DNA of 64,000 bases from Halobaculum gomorrense (GTDB lineage Archaea; Halobacteriota; Halobacteria; Halobacteriales; Haloferacaceae), in assembly GCF_900129775.1 (NCBI RefSeq), contig NZ_FQWV01000002.1, positions 434,001 to 498,000 on the forward strand, read 5' to 3'. Every line of letters starts with the position of its first letter. Position 1 is the first letter of the stretch. This document shows, piece by piece, positions 17,491 to 28,315 of this stretch. The notes beneath the pieces are model-generated. The model was not told the origin of the DNA, searched no databases, and saw only the letters and a program-made list of their open reading frames with translations. Both the position numbers and the translations under genes were made by a program.

Positions 17491-18870
17491 TCAGAGGGCG
17501 TCGACGATGTCGAGGAAGCCGGACCCGTAGTACGCCTTGTCGTAGCCGTCGGGAACCTCTGCGGCCTTCTTGAGCGCGCTCTCGGCTTGGTTCGCGTTGT
17601 AGTCGGGATTCGCGCTCTTCACCAGCGCGGCCGCGCCCGCGACGTTCGGTGCGGCCATCGACGTGCCGGCCTTCCAGCCGTACGTGTACTCGACGGACGC
17701 GATCCCGACGATGTCGCCGTCGGCGTCGGTCTCGTAGGTGGGGATCGCGAGGGTGTTGAACACGAGATCGAGGTACCACGGGACGCCGGTCCCGATGGCG
17801 TCGAGGTCGGCGTCGCCGCCGGGCGCCCCGAGGGTGATCGCATTGGTGCCGTAGTTCGTGTAGAACGCGGGGCTCTCGGGCGGGGCCGCGAAGTCGGTCG
17901 TCTCGCCGTCGGCGTCGGCGTCCCAGCCGAACCCGATCGGGCCGGTCGCTGCGACCGACACCGCCTGTGCGCCCTCGTTTGGCAGACTGATGAGGTTCTT
18001 GTCGTGCTGGAGGTCGGCGGCGTCGTTGCCCGCGGCGACCACGAGCAGTGTTCCCTCCCTGTTCGCGTACGTCATCACGCTGTTGAGCACCTTCCCGTAG
18101 AACGACCCGAGCCCCTGACGGGGGATCGGGTACGCGCCCAGCGAGAGGTTCGCCACGTCGGCGCCGATCGCTGCGCTGTAGACGACCGCCGCGAGGATAT
18201 CCCCGAAGGACGCCAGCGCGTTCGGCGAGAACACCCGGCAGTCGACCAACTCCGTCTCGGGGGCGGTGCCGACCACCCCATCCCCGTTGTCGAGGGCGGC
18301 GACGATACCGGCGACGTGGGTGCCGTGATCACCGCCAGCGGGGACCGCGGCTCCGAGTCCGTCGCCCGTGAAGTTCCGCGAGAGCGACTCGTTCACCTTC
18401 AGGTCGGGGTGGCCGGCGGCGACGCCGGTATCGATGACCGTCACGCGGGTGCCCGCTCCCCGCGTCACCCCGTGTGCGTCCGGGACGTTCAGCGCCTGCT
18501 TGTCCCACTGGAGGGGATAATACGGCTCGTCTGTCGGACTCGCGGTCGACGACGGGGCGTTCACGTCCGCCTCGTCGACGGTCGGCGCTCCCGTGTTCAC
18601 GTCCGGATCGTCCAGTTCGACCTCGATGTCGGCCGCGTAGCTCTTCACCGCCTTCGACCGCCTCATCTCGGACTCGCTCCCCTCCACGACCGCGAACTGC
18701 ACGCCCGGCATCTCGTGGACCACGTCGAGATCCGAGGGCAGGCGCTTGCCGTTCGTCCCCACGATGAACCGATCGGTGCGCTCGGCCGCCGTGACCGTGC
18801 TTCCGGCGAAGACACCGCCCAGTACGCCACCGCTCAGCTTCAGGAACGTCCGTCGTCCGTGTCGGGACAT
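17491..18870 (-). CDS. Tat-exported subtilisin-like serine protease (S8)
   Basis: The 459-residue precursor begins with a twin-arginine signal (RHGRRTFLKLSGGVLGG) and is thus exported folded. An inhibitor-like propeptide follows to about residue 105. The catalytic triad is Asp147 (VIDTG), His182 (DHGTHVAG) and Ser404 (GTSMAAP), with the oxyanion Asn282 (AAGND). Insertions between 310 and 395 are Asp-rich. It lacks the C-terminal extension found in halolysins, so it is a short form. The ATG at 18870 is chosen over one three codons upstream because the TATA box lies 27 nt before it. Likely an extracellular protease for nutrition or processing. Confidence 0.92.
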   Translation of the reverse strand: MSRHGRRTFLKLSGGVLGGVFAGSTVTAAERTDRFIVGTNGKRLPSDLDVVHEMPGVQFAVVEGSESEMRRSKAVKSYAADIEVELDDPDVNTGAPTVDEADVNAPSSTASPTDEPYYPLQWDKQALNVPDAHGVTRGAGTRVTVIDTGVAAGHPDLKVNESLSRNFTGDGLGAAVPAGGDHGTHVAGIVAALDNGDGVVGTAPETELVDCRVFSPNALASFGDILAAVVYSAAIGADVANLSLGAYPIPRQGLGSFYGKVLNSVMTYANREGTLLVVAAGNDAADLQHDKNLISLPNEGAQAVSVAATGPIGFGWDADADGETTDFAAPPESPAFYTNYGTNAITLGAPGGDADLDAIGTGVPWYLDLVFNTLAIPTYETDADGDIVGIASVEYTYGWKAGTSMAAPNVAGAAALVKSANPDYNANQAESALKKAAEVPDGYDKAYYGSGFLDIVDAL

Positions 18871-18892
18871 ACCACCCATTGAAGATTGATTT

Positions 18893-18903
18893 GATATAAA
18901 ATT
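18893..18903 (-). promoter_or_regulatory. TATA box of the subtilase gene
   Basis: On the minus strand this reads AAATTTTATATC, in a short AT-rich island. Its centre near 18897 is 27 nt from the ATG at 18870, so the message is probably leaderless and the upstream ATG at 18879 is not used. Confidence 0.55.
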
Positions 18904-18966
18904 TCGTAAATGCTGCCTGGTATTCTGTTAATCACGCGCTAACCATAGCCGATACAACAGCCGGCG

Positions 18967-19944
18967 TCACTCGTGACCGGACACCCGGACCGGCTCGTAC
19001 GGCTCCTCGAGGTACGCCATGTCCGACGACGACAGCGAGATGTCGAGCGCCTCGACCGCGTCCTCGAGGTGTTCGGCGCTCGTGGTCCCGACGATGGGGG
19101 CGTCGACGGCGTCCTGCTCGAACAGCCACGCGAGCGCGATCTGGGCCATCTTCACCCCTCGCTCGTCGGCCAGCTCTGCGACGCGGGCGTTGACTTCCTC
19201 GCCGCCCCCCTCCAGGTACGGATGCCGCCGGGCGTGCTCCTCGCTCTCACCGCGCGTCGTGGCGTCGAGCTCGTCGACCGGGCGGGCGAGCCACCCGCGC
19301 GCGAGCGGCGACCACGGGATCACGCCGACGCCCTCGCGCTCGCACAGCGGCAGCATCTCGCGCTCCTCCTCGCGGTACAGGAGGTTGTAGTGGTTCTGCA
19401 TGGTGACGTACCGCTCCAGCCCGAGGTCGTCGGCCGTGTGCAGCGCGTCGGCGAACTGGTGGGCCCACATCGATGAGGCGCCGACGTAGCGCGCCTTGCG
19501 GTCGCGGACCGCCTCGTCGAGCGCCCGCACCGTCTGCTCGACGGGCGTGTCGTCGTCCCACCGGTGCGTCTGGTACAGGTCGACCGTCTCCATGCCGAGC
19601 CGGTCCAGCGAGTTGTCGAGTTCCTGCTGGATCGTCTTCCGGGAGAGGCCGCCCGAGTTCGGGTCGTCCTCGCGCATCTGGAAGTAGCCCTTCGTCGCGA
19701 CGACGAACTCGTCGCGGTCGTACTCGGCGAGCGCGTCGCCGAGCACGCGCTCGGAGGCGCCGTCGGAGTACATGTTGGCGGTGTCGAAGAAGTTCACGCC
19801 GAGTTCGATCGCGCGGTCGACGAGTTCGGTCCCCGCCTCCTCGTCGAGGACCCACTCGCGCCAGTCGGGATCGCCGAAGCTCATGCAGCCCAGACAGATC
19901 CGCGAGACGGTCATTCCCGTGTCGCCGAGGGTTGTGTACTCCAT
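18967..19944 (-). CDS. Aldo/keto reductase
   Basis: This 325-residue NADPH-dependent oxidoreductase begins MEYTTLGDTGMTVSRICLG, typical of the YajO/IolS-like group. It shows DTANMYSDGASERVLG, with the catalytic Asp and Tyr, Lys in VATKGYF, and the His in VDLYQTHRWD. The C-terminus has AQIALAWLFEQDAVDAPIVGTTSAEHLEDA, the cofactor-binding end of the barrel. The substrate cannot be told. A TATA-like GGATTTTTGTCC about 27 nt upstream supports the start. It is divergent from the acyl-CoA synthetase gene. Confidence 0.92.
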   Translation of the reverse strand: MEYTTLGDTGMTVSRICLGCMSFGDPDWREWVLDEEAGTELVDRAIELGVNFFDTANMYSDGASERVLGDALAEYDRDEFVVATKGYFQMREDDPNSGGLSRKTIQQELDNSLDRLGMETVDLYQTHRWDDDTPVEQTVRALDEAVRDRKARYVGASSMWAHQFADALHTADDLGLERYVTMQNHYNLLYREEEREMLPLCEREGVGVIPWSPLARGWLARPVDELDATTRGESEEHARRHPYLEGGGEEVNARVAELADERGVKMAQIALAWLFEQDAVDAPIVGTTSAEHLEDAVEALDISLSSSDMAYLEEPYEPVRVSGHE

Positions 19945-20061
19945 GCGCGGGGGGTCGCCGGCGCGGGACAAAAATCCGAGTGTCGCCCCCCGCCGTGCCG
20001 GGGCCAGAAACGTTCCAACGCGACCCAAACGATTATTCCTCATAGTATCTACGGTCCGCGT

Positions 20062-21720
20062 ATGCCGGTCGACTACGACACCGCCGTCGCCGACTTCGAG
20101 TGGGACATCCCCGACGACTACACCCTCCCCTCGGTCGTCGAGGGCCACGCGGAGGCGTTCGGCGAGCGCGTGGCCGTCACGTTCCTCGACGACGAAGGGG
20201 GACGCGCCGAGCGCACGTACTCGGCCATCCACGGCGACATGAACCGCTTCGCGAACGCCCTCGCGGAGCTGGGCGTCGGCGAGGGTGACCGCGTGATGCA
20301 CCTCCTCCCGCGCCACCCGGACGTGTTCGCGATCCAGTTGGGCGTGCTCAAGCGGGGCGCGCTGGTCGTCCCGTGCTCGGAGATGCTCAAGCCGAAGGAT
20401 CTGGCCTTCCGCGCGAACGACTGCGAGGCGACCACCGTCGTCGCCCACGAGTCGCTCGTCGACATGGTCGATCCCATCCTCGACGAGACGCCCGTCGACA
20501 CCCTGATCGCGGTGGGCGGGGAGGGGCTCGACGGGTGGCACGCCTTCGACGACCTGCTGGAGGGCCAGGAGACCGAACACGACGGGCCCGACGTGGGCGC
20601 GCAGGACCCGATGAGCATCAACTACACCTCCGGCACCACCGGCCAGCCGAAGCCCGTGCTCCACAAGCACCGCTGGATGCGCGCGTTCGAGCTGGTGAAC
20701 GCGCCGTACTGGTGGGGCGTCACCGCCGAGGGCACCGACGCGCCGGGGGTCGAGGACGACGAGGTCGATCTGGACGAAGAGCTGCTGTGGGCGACGACCG
20801 GCACCGGCTGGGCGAAGTGGTTCTGGTCGCCCGTCGGCGTCGGGATCACGACCGGCGCGCGCCAACTGCTGTACGAGGGCGAGTTCGACGCCGACGAGTT
20901 CCTCTCGGTGATGGAGCGCGAGGGCGTCACCCGCCTGTGCGCCGTCCCGACGCAGTACCGGATGTTCACGCAGACCGACCTGAGCCGGTACGATCTGGAC
21001 CTCACGGAGGCGCTGTCGGCGGGCGAGCCGCTCAACCGCGAGCCGATCGAGGCGCTGCAAGACGCCTACGGCATCACCCCGCGCGACGGCTACGGCCAGA
21101 CCGAGACGGTGTGTCTCGTCTCCAACTACCCCGGCATCGACGTGAAGGAGGGATCGATGGGAAAGCCCACGCCCGGCCTCGGAACTACGATCATCGACAC
21201 GCAAGAGGAGACTGAGGTTGAGCCCGGCGAGATCGGCGAGATCGCGGTGCCCGTGGGCTGTCCGGGCATCTTCGAGCAGTACTACGAGAAGCCGAATCTG
21301 GACGACAAGACGTTCTCGGGCGACTACTATCGAACCGGGGATCTGGCCCGTGAGGACGAGGACGGCTACTTCTTCTTCGAGGGCCGCGCCGACGACATCA
21401 TCCTCTCGGCGGGCTACCGAATCGGCCCGTTCGAGGTCGAGGACGCGCTCGTCTCCCACGAGGCCATCGCCGAGGCGGCCGCGGTCGGCTCCCCGCACGA
21501 CGAGCGCGGCAACGTCGTGAAGGCGTACGTCGTCCTCGCCGACGGCTACGAGGGGAGCGACGAGCTGACCGACGAACTGCAAGAGTACATGAAAGAAGAG
21601 ACGGCGCCGTACAAGTACCCGCGGCGGATCGAGTACGTCGACGAGCTCCCGAAGACCTCCTCCGGGAAGACGCGGCGGATCGAGCTCCGCGAGCGCGAAC
21701 AGGAGAAGTTCGGCGAGTAA
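20062..21720 (+). CDS. Acyl-CoA synthetase (AMP-forming)
   Basis: The enzyme activates a carboxylic acid to its acyl-CoA through an acyl-AMP intermediate. The 552-residue protein has the P-loop NYTSGTTGQPKPVLHKH, the DGYGQTETV motif, YRTGDLAREDEDGYFFFEGRADD and the catalytic Lys near the end in KTSSGKTRRIELR. It resembles the medium-chain acyl-CoA synthetase group more than acetyl-CoA synthetase, and the substrate is not certain. ATTATT centred about 27 nt before the ATG marks a leaderless promoter. An acyl-CoA dehydrogenase end lies far away at 64 kb, so no linked beta-oxidation cluster is visible here. Confidence 0.92.
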   Translation: MPVDYDTAVADFEWDIPDDYTLPSVVEGHAEAFGERVAVTFLDDEGGRAERTYSAIHGDMNRFANALAELGVGEGDRVMHLLPRHPDVFAIQLGVLKRGALVVPCSEMLKPKDLAFRANDCEATTVVAHESLVDMVDPILDETPVDTLIAVGGEGLDGWHAFDDLLEGQETEHDGPDVGAQDPMSINYTSGTTGQPKPVLHKHRWMRAFELVNAPYWWGVTAEGTDAPGVEDDEVDLDEELLWATTGTGWAKWFWSPVGVGITTGARQLLYEGEFDADEFLSVMEREGVTRLCAVPTQYRMFTQTDLSRYDLDLTEALSAGEPLNREPIEALQDAYGITPRDGYGQTETVCLVSNYPGIDVKEGSMGKPTPGLGTTIIDTQEETEVEPGEIGEIAVPVGCPGIFEQYYEKPNLDDKTFSGDYYRTGDLAREDEDGYFFFEGRADDIILSAGYRIGPFEVEDALVSHEAIAEAAAVGSPHDERGNVVKAYVVLADGYEGSDELTDELQEYMKEETAPYKYPRRIEYVDELPKTSSGKTRRIELREREQEKFGE

Positions 21721-21746
21721 CGCGACACGAGCGGGGCGGAGCCCCA

Positions 21747-21787
21747 CTCGGCGCACCACTCGCCTCCGCGCTCGGCGCACCACTCGC
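21747..21787. repeat. Two 17-bp direct repeats
   Basis: CTCGGCGCACCACTCGC occurs at 21747-21763 and again at 21771-21787, separated by 7 bp. The pair lies between the acyl-CoA synthetase and the promoter of the zinc-ribbon pseudogene. It may be simple duplication slippage; no function is evident. Confidence 0.6.
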
Positions 21788-21823
21788 TCGGGACTTATCC
21801 TGGACCGCTGAGCTGACGGAGGC

Positions 21824-22104
21824 ATGGCAGCCGCGCCCTCCACCGACAGCGAGGACGGCTGTCCCGAGTGGGGCCACACCGACGCGGAGCTCGGAACCAG
21901 CTCCGCCACCGGCGGCGTTCACGAGACGCACAGCCTCTCGTGAGCCGATCGGAACCCAGGGAAGTCCGATGGCGGTCTAACCGCGCTGTTCGACATCCGG
22001 ACCAACTCGTTCCGGGTGGTCTCGTGCACGAACTGCGGCTCTCGGAGCTGTACCGCGACACCGGCTCCGCAGGCAGCGACCTCGTGGACGTGTTCCGCGG
22101 GTAG
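21824..22104 (+). pseudogene. Decayed zinc-ribbon (DUF2082-like) gene
   Basis: Pieces of a small haloarchaeal zinc-ribbon protein are readable in order: DGCPEWGHTDAELGTSSATGG, then LTALFDIRTNSFRVVSCTNCG, then SELYRDTGSAGSDLVDVFRG. Three lesions separate them. The second zinc ligand is changed to Trp (CPEW for CPEC, one base). A 60-bp insertion at 21916-21975 brings a stop at 21941. One base is missing at about 22040, where the codon after NCG should be. A TATA-like ACTTATC at 21793-21799 still sits 27 nt before the ATG, so a 39-residue remnant could be translated. Confidence 0.75.
21916..21975. repeat. 60-bp insertion with hairpin inside the zinc-ribbon pseudogene
   Basis: Removing these 60 bp restores the family reading frame across ATGGLTALFD. 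The insert is bounded by GGCGG copies (21911-21915 and 21971-21975). It contains a perfect 7-bp inverted repeat, CACGAGA at 21920-21926 and TCTCGTG at 21936-21942, with a 9-nt loop. This looks like a tiny palindromic insertion. No transposase is near. Confidence 0.55.
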
Positions 22105-22269
22105 ATGGCCGGCGTCGGCATCGCCGTCGGGCTGTTCGTGCTGCTCGCGCTCGCGGCGCCGCTCGCGGTGTCCCTGCTGGTCCGCGAGGAGCGCGAGCGC
22201 GACGCCGCGACCGTCGCCGATCGCGAGACGGCCGAGCGGGCGACCCGGCGCGACACTCGCGAGCGCTGA
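22105..22269 (+). CDS. Tiny single-helix membrane protein
   Basis: This 54-residue frame starts with the ATG directly after the stop of the zinc-ribbon pseudogene (TAGATG). It has one hydrophobic helix (residues 4-26), then a strongly charged tail rich in Arg, Glu and Asp. The abutting position suggests it was translationally coupled to the former zinc-ribbon gene. I do not recognise a family. It could be a genuine small membrane protein or a chance frame; composition after the helix favours a real protein. Confidence 0.45.
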   Translation: MAGVGIAVGLFVLLALAAPLAVSLLVREERERDAATVADRETAERATRRDTRER

Positions 22270-22396
22270 GTCGGCCGGCGAGCGGACGGTGGATGGGAGA
22301 TGCGACGCGGCCCCGCTGTGTCCCGCCGCAACGCCCTTGCGCCCGGCGGCCGTGGATCGGTTCGTCGCGCCCGGACCGGCCGGGCCCTCTCCACCC

Positions 22397-23962
22397 ATGA
22401 CCGTCTGGCTCCTCGGCGACCAACTCCACCCCGACGCCGCACCGCTGCAGTCCGACGACCACGTCCTCATGATCGAGGCGCACGGCTTCGCCGAGCGCAT
22501 GCCGTACCACCCGCAGAAGCTCACGCTCGTGTTCTCGGCCATGCGCCACGCCCGCGACGCCCTCCGCGCGGACGGTTACGACGTGACGTACCTCGAAGCG
22601 GAGTCGTTCGGCGAGGGGCTCGACCGCTACTTCGAGGCGAATCCCGGCGACTCGCTGGTGCTCCAGCGCCCGGCGAGTCACGACGCCGGCGCGCGGCTGA
22701 AGGAACTGGTCGAGGCTCGCGGCGGCGACTGCACGCTCGTCGCCAACGACGGCTTCCTCACGACGCCGGACGACTGGGACGAGTGGGTCGCCTCGCGCGG
22801 CGGATCGTCCGCGGGCGACGGCGGCGGCACGTACCGACAGGAGCACTGGTACCGCCACGTCCGCCGGGAGACGGAGATCCTGATGGACGACGACGGCGAC
22901 CCCGTGGGCGGCGAGTGGAACTACGACGACGAGAACCGCGAGACGCCGCCGGACGACTGGTCGCCCCCGCCGGTCCCCGAGTTCGACCCCGACGAGATCA
23001 CCCGCGAGGTCCACGAGTTCGTCGTCGACCGCTACGGCGGCCACTGGGGGAACGCCGAGCTCGACGGGTTCGCGTGGCCCGTCACCCGCGAGGAGGCGCT
23101 GCACGCGCTGGCGCAGTTCGTCGAGGTCCGGCTCCCGGAGTTCGGCCCGTATCAGGACGCGATGGTCGAGGGAGAGTGGGCCCTGGATCACTCGCTGCTG
23201 TCGCCGGCGATCAACCTCGGACTGCTTCACCCCCGCGAGGCCGTCGAGGTGGTCGTCGACGCCTACCGCGACAGCGGCGGCTCCGACGGCGCCGACGGCG
23301 CGGACGGGGCCGTTCCGCTCAACTCCGTCGAGGGATTCGTCCGGCAGGTGATCGGCTGGCGGGAGTTCGTGCGCCACGTCTACCGCGAGTCGATGCCCGA
23401 GATGAGCGAGGCGAACCAGCTCGACCAGACCGAACCGCTCCCGGAGGCGTACTGGACCGGCGACACCGACATGGTCTGTCTCTCGGAGGCGGTCTCACAC
23501 GTCCGCGACCGCGGCTACGCCCACCACATCGAGCGCCTGATGGTGCTCGCGAACTTCGCGCTCGTGTACGGCACGGACCCCCACGAGCTGAACCGCTGGT
23601 TCCATCTCGGGTTCGTCGACGCATTCCACTGGGTGACGACGCCGAATGTCGTCGCGATGGGGTCGTTCGCCACGGATGTGCTCTCCTCGAAACCGTACGC
23701 TTCCTCGGCGAACTACGTGAACGAGATGAGCGACTACTGCTCGGGGTGTCCGTACTCCCACACCAAGACCACCGGCGAGGGGGCCTGTCCGTTCAACGCG
23801 CTGTACTGGGACTTCCTGAAGCGCAACGAGGAGACCCTCCGCGGGACGGGACGAATGGGCCTGATGTACTCCCACGTCGACGGGAAAGACGACGAGGAGT
23901 GGGACGCGATCCGGAAGCGCGCCGACGCGATCCGGGAGCTGGGCGCCAACGGAACGCTGTAG
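22397..23962 (+). CDS. FeS-type cryptochrome/photolyase
   Basis: The 521-residue protein belongs to the deoxyribodipyrimidine photolyase-related group (FeS-BCP, as PhrB and CryB). It begins MTVWLLGDQLHPD, the usual N-terminal antenna domain. The four Cys ligands of a 4Fe-4S cluster are at 361, 448, 451 and 464, in MVCLSE and CSGC followed 12 residues later by ACPF; the spacing matches PhrB closely. Known members repair (6-4) photoproducts with FAD and a ribolumazine antenna. A 30-residue GS/D-rich insertion precedes residue 160, and another lies near 300. Light-driven repair fits a surface brine dweller. It has no visible regulator beside it. Confidence 0.9.
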   Translation: MTVWLLGDQLHPDAAPLQSDDHVLMIEAHGFAERMPYHPQKLTLVFSAMRHARDALRADGYDVTYLEAESFGEGLDRYFEANPGDSLVLQRPASHDAGARLKELVEARGGDCTLVANDGFLTTPDDWDEWVASRGGSSAGDGGGTYRQEHWYRHVRRETEILMDDDGDPVGGEWNYDDENRETPPDDWSPPPVPEFDPDEITREVHEFVVDRYGGHWGNAELDGFAWPVTREEALHALAQFVEVRLPEFGPYQDAMVEGEWALDHSLLSPAINLGLLHPREAVEVVVDAYRDSGGSDGADGADGAVPLNSVEGFVRQVIGWREFVRHVYRESMPEMSEANQLDQTEPLPEAYWTGDTDMVCLSEAVSHVRDRGYAHHIERLMVLANFALVYGTDPHELNRWFHLGFVDAFHWVTTPNVVAMGSFATDVLSSKPYASSANYVNEMSDYCSGCPYSHTKTTGEGACPFNALYWDFLKRNEETLRGTGRMGLMYSHVDGKDDEEWDAIRKRADAIRELGANGTL

Positions 23963-23990
23963 CCGAAAGAGTGGCCGAAGATCGCTCTCC

Positions 23991-26612
<2,622 letters not shown>

Positions 26613-26783
26613 TAGATGTCTATACGGGGGCCATACTCATTCGGTTTGTGACTTCGAGACCCGCACTAATAGACCTCTGAATAGTTTGATTCCGAACTTC
26701 ACAGCGCCAGAAACATTCGAGAGCAAACCGAGCACCGATCCCCGACCGAAACAAGAATGACACTCCGGCCGCTACGGCGAGGT

Positions 26784-26975
26784 ATGACGACGACGATGCG
26801 GATCACCGGCATGACCTGCGGTGGCTGTGAGGCGAGCGTCGTGGAGGCACTGGAGGGCGTTGACGAGGCGACGGCGGACCACGAGGCCGACGAGGCGGTC
26901 ATCGAGGGCGACGCCGACCCGCTCGACCTCATCGCGGCCGTGCCCGGAGAGTACGAGGTCGAGTCGACGGCGTAA
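26784..26975 (+). CDS. CopZ-like heavy-metal-associated domain protein
   Basis: This 63-residue protein is a single HMA fold with RITGMTCGGCEASV, the CxxC metal site, and strand-helix pattern to the end. It is a cytoplasmic copper chaperone that would deliver Cu(I) to the divergent CopA. It is short for a haloarchaeal CopZ but complete for the domain. The ATG at 26784 is preferred; the frame could extend 9 codons upstream to another ATG. The region between copA and this gene (26613-26783) is AT-rich and probably holds both promoters. Confidence 0.85.
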   Translation: MTTTMRITGMTCGGCEASVVEALEGVDEATADHEADEAVIEGDADPLDLIAAVPGEYEVESTA

Positions 26976-27041
26976 CGCCGTCCGGGTCAGTAGGCGGCGT
27001 CCGTCGCCCGGTCGCCAGCGGACCAGCCGGCCGTCTGCCGC

Positions 27042-27635
27042 CTACCGCCCCATCGTGTAGAACTCCTCGTTGGGGCGCCAGTCGGCGAACGTCGCCATCC
27101 GGTTGCTGAGGTTGAAGAATGCAGCGACCATCCCGATGTCCCACACCTCCTCCTCCGTGTAGCCCGCCTCGGACAGCAGGTCGAGGTCGTCGGTCGCTAC
27201 CGCGTCCGGCTCCTCCGTCAGCTTCACCGCCACCTCCAGCATCGCCATGCGTTCGTCGCTCACGTCCGCAGTCCGGTGGTTGGACACGAGCTGGTCCGCG
27301 AGGTGCGGGTCCTTCGCGTAGATGCGCACGAGCGCGCCGTGGGCGACGTTGCAGTACAGGCAGTTGTTCCGCCCGGAGACGGCGACGACGATCATCTCCA
27401 CCTCCTCCCGGTCGAGCGTGGTGTCGTCGACGAGCGCGTCGTGGAACGCCATGAACGCCCGGAAGTGGCTGGGCTTGTACGCCAGCGCCGACATGACGTT
27501 GGGCGTGAAGCCGGCGCGCTCGGTTTCCTCCTCGAGGCGCTCGCGGATGTCCTCCGGAACCTCGTCGTAGTCGGGTATCGGGAAGCGTCGCTGCGCGTCG
27601 TCGAGTAGCTCCGGTCGGGGGGACTCCTCGCTCAT
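27042..27635 (-). CDS. AhpD-like peroxidase-related protein
   Basis: The 197-residue all-helical protein belongs to the carboxymuconolactone decarboxylase/AhpD superfamily, in the peroxidase-related group. The redox motif NCLYCNVAHG carries the CxxC with the following His, which act in thiol-dependent peroxide reduction in AhpD. The N-terminal SPRPELLDDAQRRFPIPDYDEVPEDI precedes the fold. Its real partner is not identified. A TATA-like CCTTTACTCC about 27 nt upstream supports the ATG. Confidence 0.88.
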   Translation of the reverse strand: MSEESPRPELLDDAQRRFPIPDYDEVPEDIRERLEEETERAGFTPNVMSALAYKPSHFRAFMAFHDALVDDTTLDREEVEMIVVAVSGRNNCLYCNVAHGALVRIYAKDPHLADQLVSNHRTADVSDERMAMLEVAVKLTEEPDAVATDDLDLLSEAGYTEEEVWDIGMVAAFFNLSNRMATFADWRPNEEFYTMGR

Positions 27636-27688
27636 GTGCGTGTGGATTCGGCGACTCGGAGTAAAGGGCTATCCCTCGCCCGCCCGGC

Positions 27689-28189
27689 TCAGATCGCCAC
27701 GCCCTGCGCCGCCAGCGCGACGGCGGCGGCCATCGCGAACACGCCGAGGGCGAACAGCCCCCAGTTCCACAGCGTCGAGTCGGCGGTCGTGAGAGACAGC
27801 GACCACTCCCGCGGGTACGGCCACAGGAAGTTGACGCCGGCGGGCGTGATCACGTCGCCCAGCAGGTGGGCGAGGACGGCGCCGAACCCCAGCAGGAAGC
27901 CGAAGGCGACCATCGACACGCCGCCGGGGACGGCGATCGAGAACACCGGCTCGACGAGCGAGGCGGCGCCCGCGAACGCCGCGCCGACGACGCCCGCGAA
28001 CAGCAGCGAGTGGGTCGGCCCGCGGTGGGAGATGCCCGGGATCCGGTGATCCACGTCCGGGAGCATCGCGAGGTACAGCACCGTGCCGGCGACGAGGACG
28101 GCGAACGTCGGATAGCCGTCGACCAGCAGCCAGAACGTGATCGGCGCGAGCGCCAGCATGGCGGCGCCGAGGTGACCCCGTCGGTACAC
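27689..28189 (-). CDS. Membrane-bound metal-dependent hydrolase (YdjM/DUF457-like)
   Basis: The 166-residue protein has about four helices and the metal-binding pattern of the YdjM group: LAMLPDVDHR, HRGPTHSLLFAG and AHLLGDVITPAGV. These give Asp and His ligands on the membrane surface. Members are proposed hydrolases of unknown substrate. The GTG at 28189 is chosen because ATACAAA on the plus strand is centred 27 nt before it; a GTG three codons upstream is less well placed. The protein begins MYRRGHLGAAML with this start. Confidence 0.8.
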   Translation of the reverse strand: MYRRGHLGAAMLALAPITFWLLVDGYPTFAVLVAGTVLYLAMLPDVDHRIPGISHRGPTHSLLFAGVVGAAFAGAASLVEPVFSIAVPGGVSMVAFGFLLGFGAVLAHLLGDVITPAGVNFLWPYPREWSLSLTTADSTLWNWGLFALGVFAMAAAVALAAQGVAI

Positions 28190-28213
28190 ACACGTCACTC
28201 CCGCCCGCTCGGA

Positions 28214-28220
28214 TACAAAC
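28214..28220 (-). promoter_or_regulatory. TATA-like box of the YdjM-like gene
   Basis: TTTGTAT on the minus strand, centred about 27 nt before the GTG at 28189, which settles the start. Confidence 0.45.
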
Positions 28221-28315
28221 GTTCGGGCCGACGGCCGGCGGCGGCCTCGGATACAGCGCCGTCGTTCCGGCCACCGACGGCGAGTCCGCTCCGTGAGCCC
28301 GGAGCGGCGAGGCGA

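Noticed and set aside
19945-21909. Long N-terminal extension of the aldo/keto reductase on the minus strand
   Set aside because: It runs antisense to the acyl-CoA synthetase, and the reductase has its own start and promoter at 19944.
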